A DNA stretch of 64,000 bases from Acanthochlamys bracteata (Eukaryota > Streptophyta > Magnoliopsida > Pandanales > Velloziaceae). A model generated the notes under the pieces. The model was given only the letters and a program-made list of their open reading frames with translations. It had not been told where the DNA came from and searched no databases. How positions within the stretch are numbered: position 1 is the first letter of the stretch; each line of letters begins with the position of its first letter. The stretch is taken from NCBI GenBank assembly GCA_019914995.1, contig CM034138.1, forward strand, positions 1,798,001 to 1,862,000, given 5' to 3'. This document shows positions 36,918-48,568 of the stretch, piece by piece. Made by a program: the position numbers and the translations under genes.

Positions 36918-37603
36918 ATGTTAGCTACGGTTTGTAGTGTTATATATCATTACTAACTTTGTTATTTCAACCATCATATCTTTCGATACTGTTTTAAGAT
37001 ATTTTGATAATATCTCTAAATCTTTAAAAAGATAAAACAATTTTACAATAAAAAATATTATTATATTTTTTAAAATTTAATTTTTTTAACTATTTTTATT
37101 TTTAATTAATCCCATCCATCCCCTGCATAACTATACACAGGGCCCTTATATTTGGAAGGTGTTGCATTCAAACATTGCAGGGCACAATATAAGCACGGAT
37201 TCAGTTCGCACTTAGCACTGCTAAAAAATCCGAAATACTTGTAGACCTTTTGTAGGTAGATTCTTCAACACCCAATTTGCAAATTGCACTCTTCCGAAGA
37301 CGTTAAAATACCCAATTCGGAAAGAAAGATAACCCCAACCTACAAAACCTCGCCCTTATCGGAAACATCAAAACCCAAATACCAGACGGGAAGCGTGAGA
37401 TATTACAAAGGATTCTCTGGCTAAGCACTACAAACAAGTTTGGAACAGAACCACAGATGTTAGCATGGGACTTGGTCTTCATGTCAACTCCGAGGTGAAG
37501 CCGCTACTCATGTGCAGCATTCGAGGTAACTGCCACTGAAACTGAAACTTCTGCCTCTCATTGAGAGGCCAATACTTGAAATACAGCAGAAACCTGCAAA
37601 GCT
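36918..37603. other. Spacer between tRNA and E3 ligase gene
   Basis: About 690 bases; the part from roughly 37200 up to the stop codon at 37604 is likely the 3' untranslated region of the minus-strand E3 ligase. The rest is A+T-rich and shows nothing notable. Confidence 0.5.
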
Positions 37604-39952
37604 CTACAATTGGCGGGTATTGTATGACTTGCAGTTTGGGCACTTCTGTCCAACAACATGAAAATGAGCATCTGAAATTGCACCACAGTCATTGCAGAGA
37701 ATGTGAACCTGTGTACAGCAGCAACAAACAATTACAATAAGCACCCGCATTGAGAAGTAAATGTGTAAAAGAAACTAAACATGCACAAGATTTGACATAA
37801 AGCATTCAATAGATTCATGGTTAACTGTTTGCATTCCAACATACCATTTTGTTCTGATATTCTTCCGGCATTGGGGTTGCCGCAATTTCCATATCAAGCT
37901 TCTCCCACACTTTCGACATATCACAGACAGATTTTGAGCAAAGTGGACAAGCATACCTGAAATATTATGTAACAGTCGAGATATCCTGAATTTGAGAGAC
38001 CTTTCTTTCACTATGAGATGGAAACTTAAGATTGAAACTCACTGTAGATGTTGCTGCATTTCCTTCAAACACTTGGCATGGATGGTGTGGCCACATAGCA
38101 AAACACTTACATCATTCATTGAGTCAAACAGATACTACAGAAAAGCACGACTCAGTTAAAATGGCACTTAAAATTCAACATTGATTTTAGCACTAGCAAG
38201 TTGAGACACAAAACTTACCTCAAAGCATACAGGGCAATCATGATCCATTGCGCCTTCAACGCAAGGGTGGCGGTTCTTTAACAAGACAGAATAACAACAG
38301 CCTGCACAATGAGGACAAGCAAGCAAAGACAATCAGGCAACTGAGCAACTTCTATGGCGCAATAAAAAGCACACTCACTTATAGACATGGTTGAAGATAC
38401 AAGATGCAGAGATACGAATGCATCTCTACAAAAGCATGATGGAAGTAACAAAAGCTCTGAGAATAGGAGAAGAATCTTAAAGGGCTAGGGCATTACCACA
38501 TGTAGAGCAATGGAAAAAATTCTCCCTGCCACCAGTCCTGTTGGAAACAAATATTGTATTGTAAGCAGGAAATTCTTCCACGTTAAAGAAAAACCTAGAA
38601 GAACTTCGAAACAAGAACAAAAAGAATACCTGCAGATGCCACAACCATTGCAATGATACTGTCTCTTGGAAGTCTACAAATATCAAACTTTCAGTCAGAC
38701 GAATAGTAGGATCTAGTTAAGTTCCAGTAGAAAGTAGTTGGATGATAAGAACTTACATCATCATCAAACAGTTTGCATTTCTCACAGAAATACTTCCCCA
38801 TACATACACCACAGTTGATACATACTTGCTGGACCTGCATCATATCGAGAAACATAAGTTCCCCACAGTACATTGATTATTATGACCCAGTATTCCCATG
38901 ATTGTTATGACCCAGTTACCGAAATTCCAGATCAAGAAGGTACCTCTTGTTCTGTGCCACACAATGAGCATATGACCTGGAAACGAATAGATATAGATTA
39001 AGTTTGTAAACCGATGAAGACAAGGAAAGATCAAAATTATGCCCAACATAGAGCATCACCTTTTCAACTTCACGGCGTGGTAAATTATGTCTGTATCTTT
39101 CCTCGATATCAATAGAATTCTGTACATCCATAACAAGCCCAACATTAAGGTTCTCTCAGGATAAGAATACTTAAGCAAAAACCAGAGCTATCCAAAAGAG
39201 GTATAGGTGCAATGCAAGATATCACAATGAATGCTCAAAAAGGCATCTACGCCCAGATGTAATGGGCACAGATGACCAGCAGATGAAGGTACATACTGCA
39301 ATGCAATGTAAAGTAATTGAGTCCAGTCGGATATTTTTCTAAGTAATTCTTGTAAGACTATGAAGTTATATCCAAAATATAACAATATTGCAATACTTAA
39401 GGAATTTAAGGTCCATAAATGCACAAGTTTCAGGTGAAGTTCCCTTTATTTATCTCTGTATACATTCTGGATATTATAGACCTACGAATGAACCATTTGT
39501 CTAAAGAAAAATCCATGAACTAACCTTAGCCTCATTGTGACAATGTCTACAGTCATATATCTCATTGCAACAAGGGGCACGAATGCGGCATCTACGACGG
39601 TAATGTTGACATCTGCAAAAATTAAAACGTTAGGAGAAGTCTCCTAAATAGGAGGAAGAGTAAAAGCTCACAACCAAAAGAAAAAAAAAAGGAGAGACAG
39701 TGAAACAAGAACATACCCATATTGCAATTCTCCCTTTTCAAGCCGATGATTTTTACCAGAATCAAGATCATCTGTCAAGTCCTCAGATGTGAGGCAACTT
39801 TCATCCATCGAACTACAGCATTCACAAGAAGCCTCGGAGCATGTTGCAGATTTGACATCACTATTTTTGCCATCTAACTCCACCATGTTCCACGAGTCAC
39901 CAGGAATAAGCTTGTCAGAGATCTTAGCAATAGTCTCCATTCCGTCAAGCAT
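37604..39952 (-). CDS. CHY-CTCHY-RING zinc-finger E3 ubiquitin ligase (CHYR/RZFP34/MIEL1 family), 11 coding exons, 323 aa
   Basis: Predicted RING-type E3 ubiquitin ligase of the CHYR1/RZPF34-MIEL1 family. Coding exons from the start: 39717-39952, 39525-39612, 39060-39119, 38944-38976, 38757-38834, 38630-38673, 38497-38537, 38219-38301, 38043-38134, 37845-37956, 37604-37708; all GT-AG and in frame. Residues 1-78 are an acidic, Cys/Ser-rich extension ([16 protein letters not shown]). The CHY finger ([15 protein letters not shown], then CRHCHNEAK) and CTCHY finger ([28 protein letters not shown]) follow. The C3H2C3 RING is at about 216-258: [23 protein letters not shown] zinc ribbon (ILCNDCG...[13 protein letters not shown]) ends it. 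All metal ligands appear present. Known members target MYB30 or act in ABA and drought responses; the target here is unknown. Confidence 0.94.
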
Positions 39953-42900
39953 AGTCAAAAATCAAACTCAATCTTGAGAACACCTGCATATGTAAAGACA
40001 TTTAGCAGAAAGAACCCCATAATTCTCTAAGCATTTTAGGTTGTCTGCTCAACACAGGCAAAACGATAGCACAGTCGTTCTCGTATACTGCTTTAGAACA
40101 GAAGATGCCCAGTCCTTGCAATGTCAACATCATCAATCACCACAAGCAGAATAAGCACTCCATTATAAAACACTTATGCTGCACTACGAGGAACTCGAAT
40201 CTCCAGCTGCCTACAGAAACTCTAATACATCATTTCTTGACAACTGGAAGAGTATCCGAAAACCAATTGGCAAAGAAGGGTGCACCAGCACCGGTTTTGT
40301 CCATGACTCTGGTAACAACAATACAACAAACTATCAAATGCAAAGCATAATAACTAACATAACCAAGAAAAAGTGGAAAGATTTGGAGAAGGGTACTTAT
40401 CCATAGTGTTCTGGGAACACATTTTCCAATCAGACTCCCACCAAAAGTTCCATCTTTGGCAGGTTTTGTTAGACAAGAAAATTAAACCATAATCTAAACC
40501 GTACTCCATTGTCCAGCATCAGCTTTGCAACATCAACCACCCACCAAACTCAAAACTTCAACGCGACCAGCACCAGCATTTTACCAATAACTACCCATCT
40601 TGCTTTCCTAGCTGATATGATATATCTGTGACATACTGCAGACACTTATCATGTGACATTCTGCTGATCTGAGATCTAATAAACCAAACTGAAGAAACAG
40701 TAAGTCATAATGAACAAGTCGAGATTCCCTTATCTGCACTCTGCAATCTGCTGCATTTTTTTATTGCCAAAGTGCAACATGCAAAGAGCTGTATTAGATC
40801 AGAACATGTTAATCTTGCGAGGGATCTAAGTTTAGATAGATGTTGCTGGAACATTCCCAATTCCTATCACTCTTCTCTGAAAAAGAGAGGGCATCAGATT
40901 GGAGTGGTCATTCTATTAATTGCACAAAACTTAAGGCGTCTACCTATTGCAGGCACTTTCATAGTTCAACTGCTTCACGTACAGAATAAAGACATCCTCT
41001 TCAAACCACTGTTTCCTTTGTCCCAACCAAATTGGAAGAGAGTGAGTATTTCAGAACGTCTATCCTAACACACATGTAATAGGATCTGAACAGTAGGCTC
41101 CTGCCACCTGAGTCTTTCAGAGAATAAAGACATCCTCTTCAAACCACCTGATTCATGTCGGAGGTCATAGCTTATATAACTTAAGATTGATAACTTGGTC
41201 TAATCAAGAATATTTTACAATTGCCCTTGCAAATAACTTTTCTCTGCTAATACAATATCAACGAAGCAGCCTTTTGTATGGTATATTTGAATTTGGTTTG
41301 ACTTTCCTTCTTTGCCTAAAAGCTACATGAAAAGACTCCACTAGTAACACTTGGAACTCCCAAACCTCAGCCTTTACACCGGAAACAAACGCACAACATT
41401 CTACACCATATTAGCAATAATTTTTTGTGCACCTAAATTCAATCAGCATAAGTATGACAAGCCACACAATGGTGCACAGTCAAGATGAGACATGAAACAC
41501 CAAAAAGTAGCATGAAACTAAGATTTCCAGTCAAATTTATCCTATAAAGCAGAGGATGGTTGAAATCCTGCAAAACTCGTAAGCAAGAAACCAAAAACAA
41601 AAAAAAAAGCATAAGCACGAGCATTCGTAACATACTGAACCACACCTTCGGAGTTGATTACCAAATTGTTGAAAGTAAAATTGAAGATGCCAAAATCCAT
41701 GGAATTAGCAGATATGAACAATCAATTCTACATTGATATCCATGGGTCATAAGTAAACCATGTAAGACAAAATGGAACAATCATATTAAGCCTTAACAAT
41801 TAGCCATGATGCTGCATATAGATATATTCAATTCATCAATCAAACTGGATAAAGAAGACCTTACGCTCGACTTCCTTCTTCTCTCTTCTTTATTGAAGCA
41901 ACTCAATCTAGTTAGGTGTGGCAATATATGACCCGATCCGAAAGTTCAACTCCAAACCGATCTATTTAATCAGGATTAGGGTTAAAAAATTTGACCCGTA
42001 TAAATATATGGACTGAGTTAGAATTAAACGAATTTAACCGGGTTATTAAATGAGTCGATCCAGATTAACTTGAAATTGACCCACCAACTCGAAATGTAAT
42101 CTTTTGAAAAAAATAATTCTTAATTTTTTCTTACCGTATAATAAAATATTAACAATAAAAATAATCGATAATAATTATTTATTAATTATTAAATTATATT
42201 GTATTTATAATCAATTCTTTATTTTTATACTTTAGTAAAATAGTATAAGATAAAAATTATAATATTATCGAAAGTATTACTACGTATGTATTTTTAATGA
42301 CGAATTTAGATTTCGTATAAAGATTTTTATAAAAATTTTGTTAGATAAATATATTTATCAAAATTTGTATCGAAATTATTAATATGTATTTATAATCATA
42401 AATTTCAGATATTATCATATATTTTCAAAAAATAGAAATAACAATCTTTTTGAATATTTTAAAAACCGATGAAGATATTAAGAAATGCATATTTTGTCGG
42501 ACAATAATTATATCTCATCAGTAAAAATATCGTATACTTTTATTCGAACTGATTTTATAAATCACTAAAATTTAAAAATATAAAATTAATAATTAATAAT
42601 TTTAATTATTAAATAGGTCGACCTAAATTTGACTAGGTTATTAATAAGTTGGGTTATGACTGACAATTTTGACCCGTATAAATTCATGGGTTAGGTTAGA
42701 ACTGAATTAATTTGACCCGATTATTAAATAAATCGACCCGAAACCGACCCACCAACCCATATTGCCACCCCTAAGTAATGCCAGGTATGTGCTATGAAAA
42801 GAATAAATGTTTCTTAATGCAGTAACGTTGCCCTTAAAACGCTATCTGTCTTAAACAAGAAAAAACTGTCATCTTCCAATCTACAATGCTTAGCACTACT

Positions 42901-43713
42901 AAGGATCCAAGTGGATACAGACCACAGGGAAGGGCATCTTAGTAGTCATACAGTTTAAAATGACCTATCTCCATGTCGTCCAACCCTGTATACAAGCCTT
43001 GTCAGATTTCTAACTAACACTAGACCCAACAGTCCCTGATGCACAACATAACCATCCACAACCACAACACTCAAAAAAAAAAAAAAAAAAAAAGAAAAGG
43101 ACAAGTTATTCGAGTTACATTTACTCAGAACACCATTCGGGCATGTCATCGTGATGATTAATCTAACTTACTTCTACCGACCCAAGCAACAAAGCAAGCA
43201 ACTAACAATCACAAAACGAAAGCAAATTGCATCACTACAATCAACCAACAGAAGCACACACACACAGTATAACAAGCAGTAATCTTCTACATATACTAAA
43301 CAATTTTCTCTAATCAAATTGTAAAAGTATCTATAGTTGATTCATACCATCGCTATCCTTAAAATTAGATCAAACTCAATCTCAGACTATAACCTATACG
43401 TTAAAACTGCAACTGAAAAAATTCAATCCACGATCTACCAACGCAGACAAAACTCGCGCAATATCGTAAAAATCTCAACTAACTATCACGCAAACATAAA
43501 GAGAAACCACAAAACCAGGCAACGAACTTCAATCAATCCCGTAGAATCGCCTTTCAAGAGAATCTTGTAGCCGATCAACGAAATATTAATAAATCGATCT
43601 GCACTGAGCTGAGCTGAGATGATTTTCGGCTGAAATGAATCTTGCACTGTGAGGATTTAAGAATCAAACATTAGTATCTTCCGACAGCGAGAAGATAAAG
43701 ATCAGTAGTGGGG
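39953..43713 (-). other. Probable leader exons and long 5'-UTR intron of the E3 ligase gene
   Basis: A good acceptor (TATGCAG, exon starting at 39983) lies 31 bases before the ATG, and a promoter-like TATAAAA lies at 43714-43720 on the same strand. I infer a first untranslated exon near 43560-43690 and an intron of about 3.6 kb. The donor cannot be fixed by eye. The interval has no recognisable gene but contains the hAT-type element 41913-42773 and a poly-A tract at about 43074-43093. Confidence 0.5.
41913..42773 (+). mobile_element. hAT-type nonautonomous element, 861 bp
   Basis: Begins TAGGTGTGGCAATA and ends ATTGCCACCCCTA, near-matching terminal inverted repeats of the same class as the 26558 element. 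The 3' end carries repeated GACCCG-type motifs (TTTGACCCGATTATTAAATA). The flanks AATCTAGT and AGTAATGC do not match, so the 8-bp duplication has decayed or the end is slightly off. The central 400 bases have no coding capacity and are shared, in reverse, with 13280-13810. Confidence 0.82.
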
Positions 43714-43720
43714 TTTTATA
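43714..43720 (-). promoter_or_regulatory. TATA box, probably of the E3 ligase gene
   Basis: On the minus strand TGCATATAAAACCCC, with TATAAAA at 43714-43720, is followed by a C/T-rich stretch typical of a plant transcription start. It faces the ligase gene across the inferred leader intron. Inferred. Confidence 0.45.
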
Positions 43721-44286
43721 TGCAGAGAAAGATACATACAACTGGCGGAAAGAAAAGGACAGCGTGGTTCGAGAGAGTTCGACTAAACCGGGTGCGCTTC
43801 AGTTATGTGGCAGGCAAGCCGTTCACTCGTGCGCGAAAAAATTAACTCGGTTTACAAATAGATGGATCATATTCTTGTCAACGTTTGGTTGCGCGGAAGA
43901 TTTCGAAATTGTTCTTGTTAGAAAAAAAAAATGGGCCGGTTCACCGCTCGCCTACACAGCTCCGATTAGACCAAATGATTTTTTTAAATATTCATAATTA
44001 AATTTTATAAAAATAAAAATAAAAAATAAAGTTTCTTAGAAAATAAAACGAAAATAAAATTTTGTATTAAAAATTAAAAAAATAATTATATTAAAAAGTG
44101 TATAAATAAAAAAATTAAAATTTTATATATAAAAATAAAACTCTAAAGTTTTTATATAATTAAAATAATATAAAAATTAGTTATAATTTAAAATTTGATA
44201 AAAAATTAAAATTATTTACGTTTGAAATATCATCTAAACGTGATTCCTCTGAATTCTTCGAAGAAACGTCTAAACTTCAATGCTGA

Positions 44287-44430
44287 GAAGGATGTGGTGC
44301 TTATGTGGCCTGTGAAAAGCTCGATGCTGATGTGGACACTTATCTATATCGGGATAAGGAGATGAGCCTTGATCTTCTTTCTATAGGCGGCGAGTCGGAG
44401 AAGGTACAGCAAAAGTTTTATCCTTTTTAG
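44287..44430 (+). pseudogene. Unassigned coding-like fragment
   Basis: A 47-codon frame with natural-looking composition (GAYVACEKLDADVDTYLY, then RDKEMSLDLLSIGGESEK) stands out from the A+T-rich surroundings and has no start codon. A donor-like GAGAAG|GTACAG lies near 44400-44405. It looks like one exon of a gene I cannot identify, stranded here by duplication or transposon capture. Confidence 0.4.
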
Positions 44431-44764
44431 GTGTGAATTGCTTGTGTGGGCTTACACAAGTTTCATTCACCGATACTTATCATTATTTATTAATTTATTT
44501 TAAAAGTGTATTATTATTTAAATTTTTATAATATTTAAAACTATAAAGTTTAAAATATAGATGAAATTTATATGCTTTTATCTTATAACATTTTTTTGAA
44601 AACTAAATTATTTAAAATAAACTTTCTAAAAAAGAATTTTATTTTAAATATTCTTAAATATAACCATAATTACTGTACTGACATGTTCTGCCGTGGAAAG
44701 CCATCCAATGGTACCTGGCATTTCCCGTTTCTATCGTGGTTTTGGATGGCTGAACGTCTCGCTA

Positions 44765-44990
44765 ACTGTATCTTTTAATTTTTAATTTTATATTTTTAAT
44801 ATACATTTTATAAATATTTAAAAATTTTGAAAATATAAATAAAATTTACATAATAAAATTTTTTATTATATTTTTTATTTTTTATATAGAAATAAAAAAA
44901 TTTATTTTTTAAAAAAATAAAAATAATTTCTATTTCAGAAAATTTTTCATTTTATAAGTATTTTTAAACATCTCTAAAAGTACTTTTCAG
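44765..44990. repeat. A+T-rich dispersed repeat, copy 2
   Basis: Same order of blocks as at 14425-14625, ending CATTTTATAAGTATTTTTAAA and followed by CATCTCT. Confidence 0.5.
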
Positions 44991-46565
44991 TTTTTATAAA
45001 AATATTATATATTTTTTAGTAAATTTTTTTAATATCATTTACATTTTATATTATATTATTATTATTATATAAAATAAAACTTATTTTTAAAAAATTTAAA
45101 ATACACTGGTTTCAGATAAATAATTTTTTCTGAACACTTCCGAACGTCTATGAATTAGAAAAGAGGAATGTTAGCTGTAGTAGGATGTGTCCAAATACTG
45201 TTGACACTTCTTTTCTCTGTCGTTCGCCCACCACATAAAGTGACCGCTATAGATCTTATGAAATAGGAGAATAATAAAAGGAGGATATTATGGATGTGAT
45301 CATTGACATAAGTTGTGAATTGCTTGATCAAATAAATCAATACAGAAAATGGTCATAAATTATTAAGAAAAAATAAATAAAACATTATACTTAGTATAAT
45401 TAAATGAAATATAAAGTATTTTTAACTATTCATATGCTTTATTATATTACCTATGGGCGTGTTTTGAATGTATGAAATTTAATTTCTTCCGTTAGAATTA
45501 GAATTTCATATGTTTCAAATATAAACACTTCAAGTTTATTATGTTTCATCCAACCTATTTTAGAAAAAAAAAATGAACTTTATTTTCAATAAACTTTAAA
45601 GAATAATTGACACACAAAATTTCAGCTTTAATTTTAACCCATTTAAAAAAAAATTTACTATCTATTTTTCATTTTTTAATTTTATGAACCTCAATTACGT
45701 GTATTTAAAGTACGAAGCCTCATAAAAATTTGTACAATAAAATAGTGTTCATTAAGATCTATATATTGATCTCTTACGCTGTGTTTGGATGAAAGATTAA
45801 TAAAGAAGTAGAAGTAGAAAGAAAGAAAGAGATAGAAAAAGAAGAAGAAGGAAGAGAAGAAAAAAATTTTGATAGTGTTTGGATAAATTAATAAAGAGAA
45901 GGAAATAGAAAGATAAAAACGACAAAAATATTCTTGTACATGTATTTTTTTGTAAAAAATATATAAATTGCATAATTTTGTTTATCTTTGAAATAAAAAT
46001 ATTATATTTATTTATTATTTTGCACAAATAATAAAAAAATATTTCTTTTTGATAGTCACTGTTATAAAAAATGAAAAACAGTCGATACAAAGATGTTTCA
46101 AATGTAGTTCAATATCATTAACAAGAACAAGTTACAAACCACGGTCTTATAGTTGCAAGTGATATCATCAACATAATAAAAATTTGCAATTCAAACATTA
46201 AGAGTGTTTTTTTCGGTTAGAAGTTAGTTATTGCAAAAGTGAGCTATTCAAAAATCAATTATTATAAATAGTATTTAAAAAACATTTAATTTTTTTGAAT
46301 AGTAATTTCAGAAGTAATTTATGTATTTTTTTATCCAGCTAAAAATGAACTAAAAAATTAATTATTAGTAGAAAGGAGGTGAATTATAATATTAAAAGAA
46401 CACGCTTTAATATAATTTTTATTTTTCAAAATATACGATAACAATATAAAATTACAAAGAAAATAAACAGAACTTGCGTTGCAAAATTTTCATAAAAACA
46501 AAAAGTTGCAAGTTCAGTAATTTCGGACAAATGGAGGAAGATTACGGCAACTAACTAGTAAACTT

Positions 46566-47110
46566 CAGAGGAATGCCTCTTGCCGTTGCTGCAATTGCAA
46601 CGGCGCCGTTGACGATGAATGCGACAAATCTCTTTCTCCTTTACTATAATCTGTATTATTCGTTTCAACGTCATCATCAAAAAGCTGTTCATTCTCTTCC
46701 AACGATCTCATCTTTGTCTCTGGCGTGAAAAAATAAGTAAGCAGAACTCCGGCGAAGAAAAATTATAAGAAATGAAAAAACAGAAAAGAACAGATCACTA
46801 CAAAATCGGAACAACAATTTTACAAAAATAAAAACAGAACAAACTACAAAAACATACGACCAAAAAATTCTTTAAAAATAAGAAATAATAAAATTTACAA
46901 ATTTGGAACCGAACACATATCAAAGAAACTCACCTGCTTTACCGAAAACGTGAAAGAGATATTGATCAATTGCTGTTATCGAAACTGGAAGCCGATTCGG
47001 TGGCACTGGAGAGAGATCGTGGTGGCCGGAAGCTATACGCGAGCGGCGGCGTTGAAGAAAATGAGAGAACGAAAGTGAGGGCAGAACGAGGAAAAAAAAG
47101 AAACAAAACG
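46566..47110 (-). pseudogene. Possible two-exon gene remnant (minus strand)
   Basis: On the minus strand an open frame (LSPVPPNRLPVSITAIDQYL, then FHVFGKA) runs to a good donor CAG|GTGAGT near 46934. A good acceptor (CACGCCAG near 46720) then opens a frame that stays in phase: ETKMRSLEENEQLFDDDVE and so on to a TGA at 46566-46568. ETK-x-R-S-LEE weakly resembles the C-terminal tail of MFS sugar transporters (PETKG-x-SLEEIE). No ATG fits the first exon, though ATG is available in the second (48 codons). It could be a 5'-truncated remnant or a noncoding transcript. Confidence 0.35.
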
Positions 47111-47248
47111 CTATGTATTTTCTCCCTTTTTCTCCCCCATTCTCTTTCCTCCCTAACAGTAACTTCTAATCCAAACACGCAACAGGAGGAGAATTGTTTT
47201 TCCTTCTCCTTCCTTTTCTTTGTGTATCTGTATTCCAAACAGAACGTT

Positions 47249-48568
47249 AGGGTGAGTTTGGGATTGCATTCTAAACGCTTCTTTTTAATTTTTCTTATTT
47301 TATTTTTTTCAATACATATTTTATAAATATTTAGAAAATTTATTTAAAAATTTAGATAGTGTAGAAAAATATTACGTAATGATATTTTTTTATTGCATAC
47401 TTTTATTATTTTTTTGAAAGTAAAAAAATAGAACTCATTTTTCAAAAAAAATATAAATACTCAACTTTATTTTATAAGTAATTTCAAATGCATCCTTACT
47501 ATATTGCTTCAATATGAATGACGTTTTTATTCGTCACGATTAAAGAGATATTATGTTTATAAAATTGAACTTATAACATATTTTTTTTATAAAAAAAAAA
47601 GTTCTTTTATTTTATTAAAAAGATAAAAATAATCAATAATAATATAGATGATGTAAAATCTTTGTGGTTTTTTCAAAATTCTAAATAAAAAAATTTTAAA
47701 AATTATAAAAACTTTATTGAAAATTATAAAATAAAAAATTATGATAAATATAGTACAAAAGCAACGCCAAACATGATCTAACAGTTCAACCGAGATGTTA
47801 ACGTAACGAGATGCGAACTATGGTAATTAAGACGTGTTTATCTTAGTATTAAATTTACTTTTTAAAATTGAGTCTATAAAAGATAAGCTTGAAATTAAAA
47901 GTGAGTTTGATAATAAATAGTAGTTTGTGTTTACTTTGTATTAAAGTGAATTTAAAATTGAAATTTTTGGTTTTAAATTTGAAAGTGAATTTTTGGCCAA
48001 TAAAAATTAGTTTAAAATTTGTGTTTATTTTAGATAAAAATAAATTGAAAGTTAAAAATTAATTTAAAAAACTAAATTTAGTGTAGATAAACAAATCCGA
48101 AACCCAACATCAGCGCAAAGTCCAAGCCAGTGGACTGGCCTTCTCTAATTATTTATGGGCCGAATAATTACCATAGTTTTGAGGCCGTTTCAATATACAG
48201 CCAACCCGATTTGATGATGGTCCGCATTGGTAAAACGAAACCACGTGAAGGTGTTGGACGCTTCGCAAACAAGCAACGAAAGAACGAACCACTAGCGAAG
48301 AGAAGGATCAAAACTCTTCCCAGCTCTATGATCATGCTCATGTCGCCACTTCGCCGGATCCCCGTTTCCTCAAATCTCCCAATCCTCAGTTGAATTTCTG
48401 GCATACTTTATTCTACAATTTCGGCTCAAATTTAATCTCAACTGATCCAATGAAGATTAGAACCAGATCGATTTTGAGCTGAAATTGCTTGATTTTGATT
48501 TGATTGCTCGGAGCATTCCGGAGAAAGGTTTATCTGTGCGGCGCCTGGCAGAAGCGGGCGGTGGGATC
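47249..48568 (+). other. A+T-rich spacer and SYS1 leader
   Basis: Holds an A+T-rich dispersed repeat (47280-47495). The last 450 bases are less A+T-rich and probably contain the SYS1 promoter and leader. I see no other gene. Confidence 0.5.
47280..47495. repeat. A+T-rich dispersed repeat, copy 3
   Basis: Same block order as at 14425-14625: TTTTTAATTTTTCTTATTTT, ATACATATTTTATAAATATT, and an end TTTTATAAGTAATTTCAAAT followed by GCATCC. Confidence 0.5.

Larger units (their letters stand above)
43721..46565. other. Repeat-rich intergenic DNA with gene scraps
   Basis: Mostly A+T-rich. It holds an unassigned coding-like scrap (44287-44430), one A+T-rich dispersed repeat (44765-44990) and possibly a second directly after it. 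From about 45776 begins a long interval with CTGTTTGG-like termini that could be one composite element. Confidence 0.5.

Noticed and set aside
46970-47326. A 118-codon plus-strand frame
   Set aside because: The second half is poly-Phe/Ser from T-rich repeat sequence; no family resemblance.
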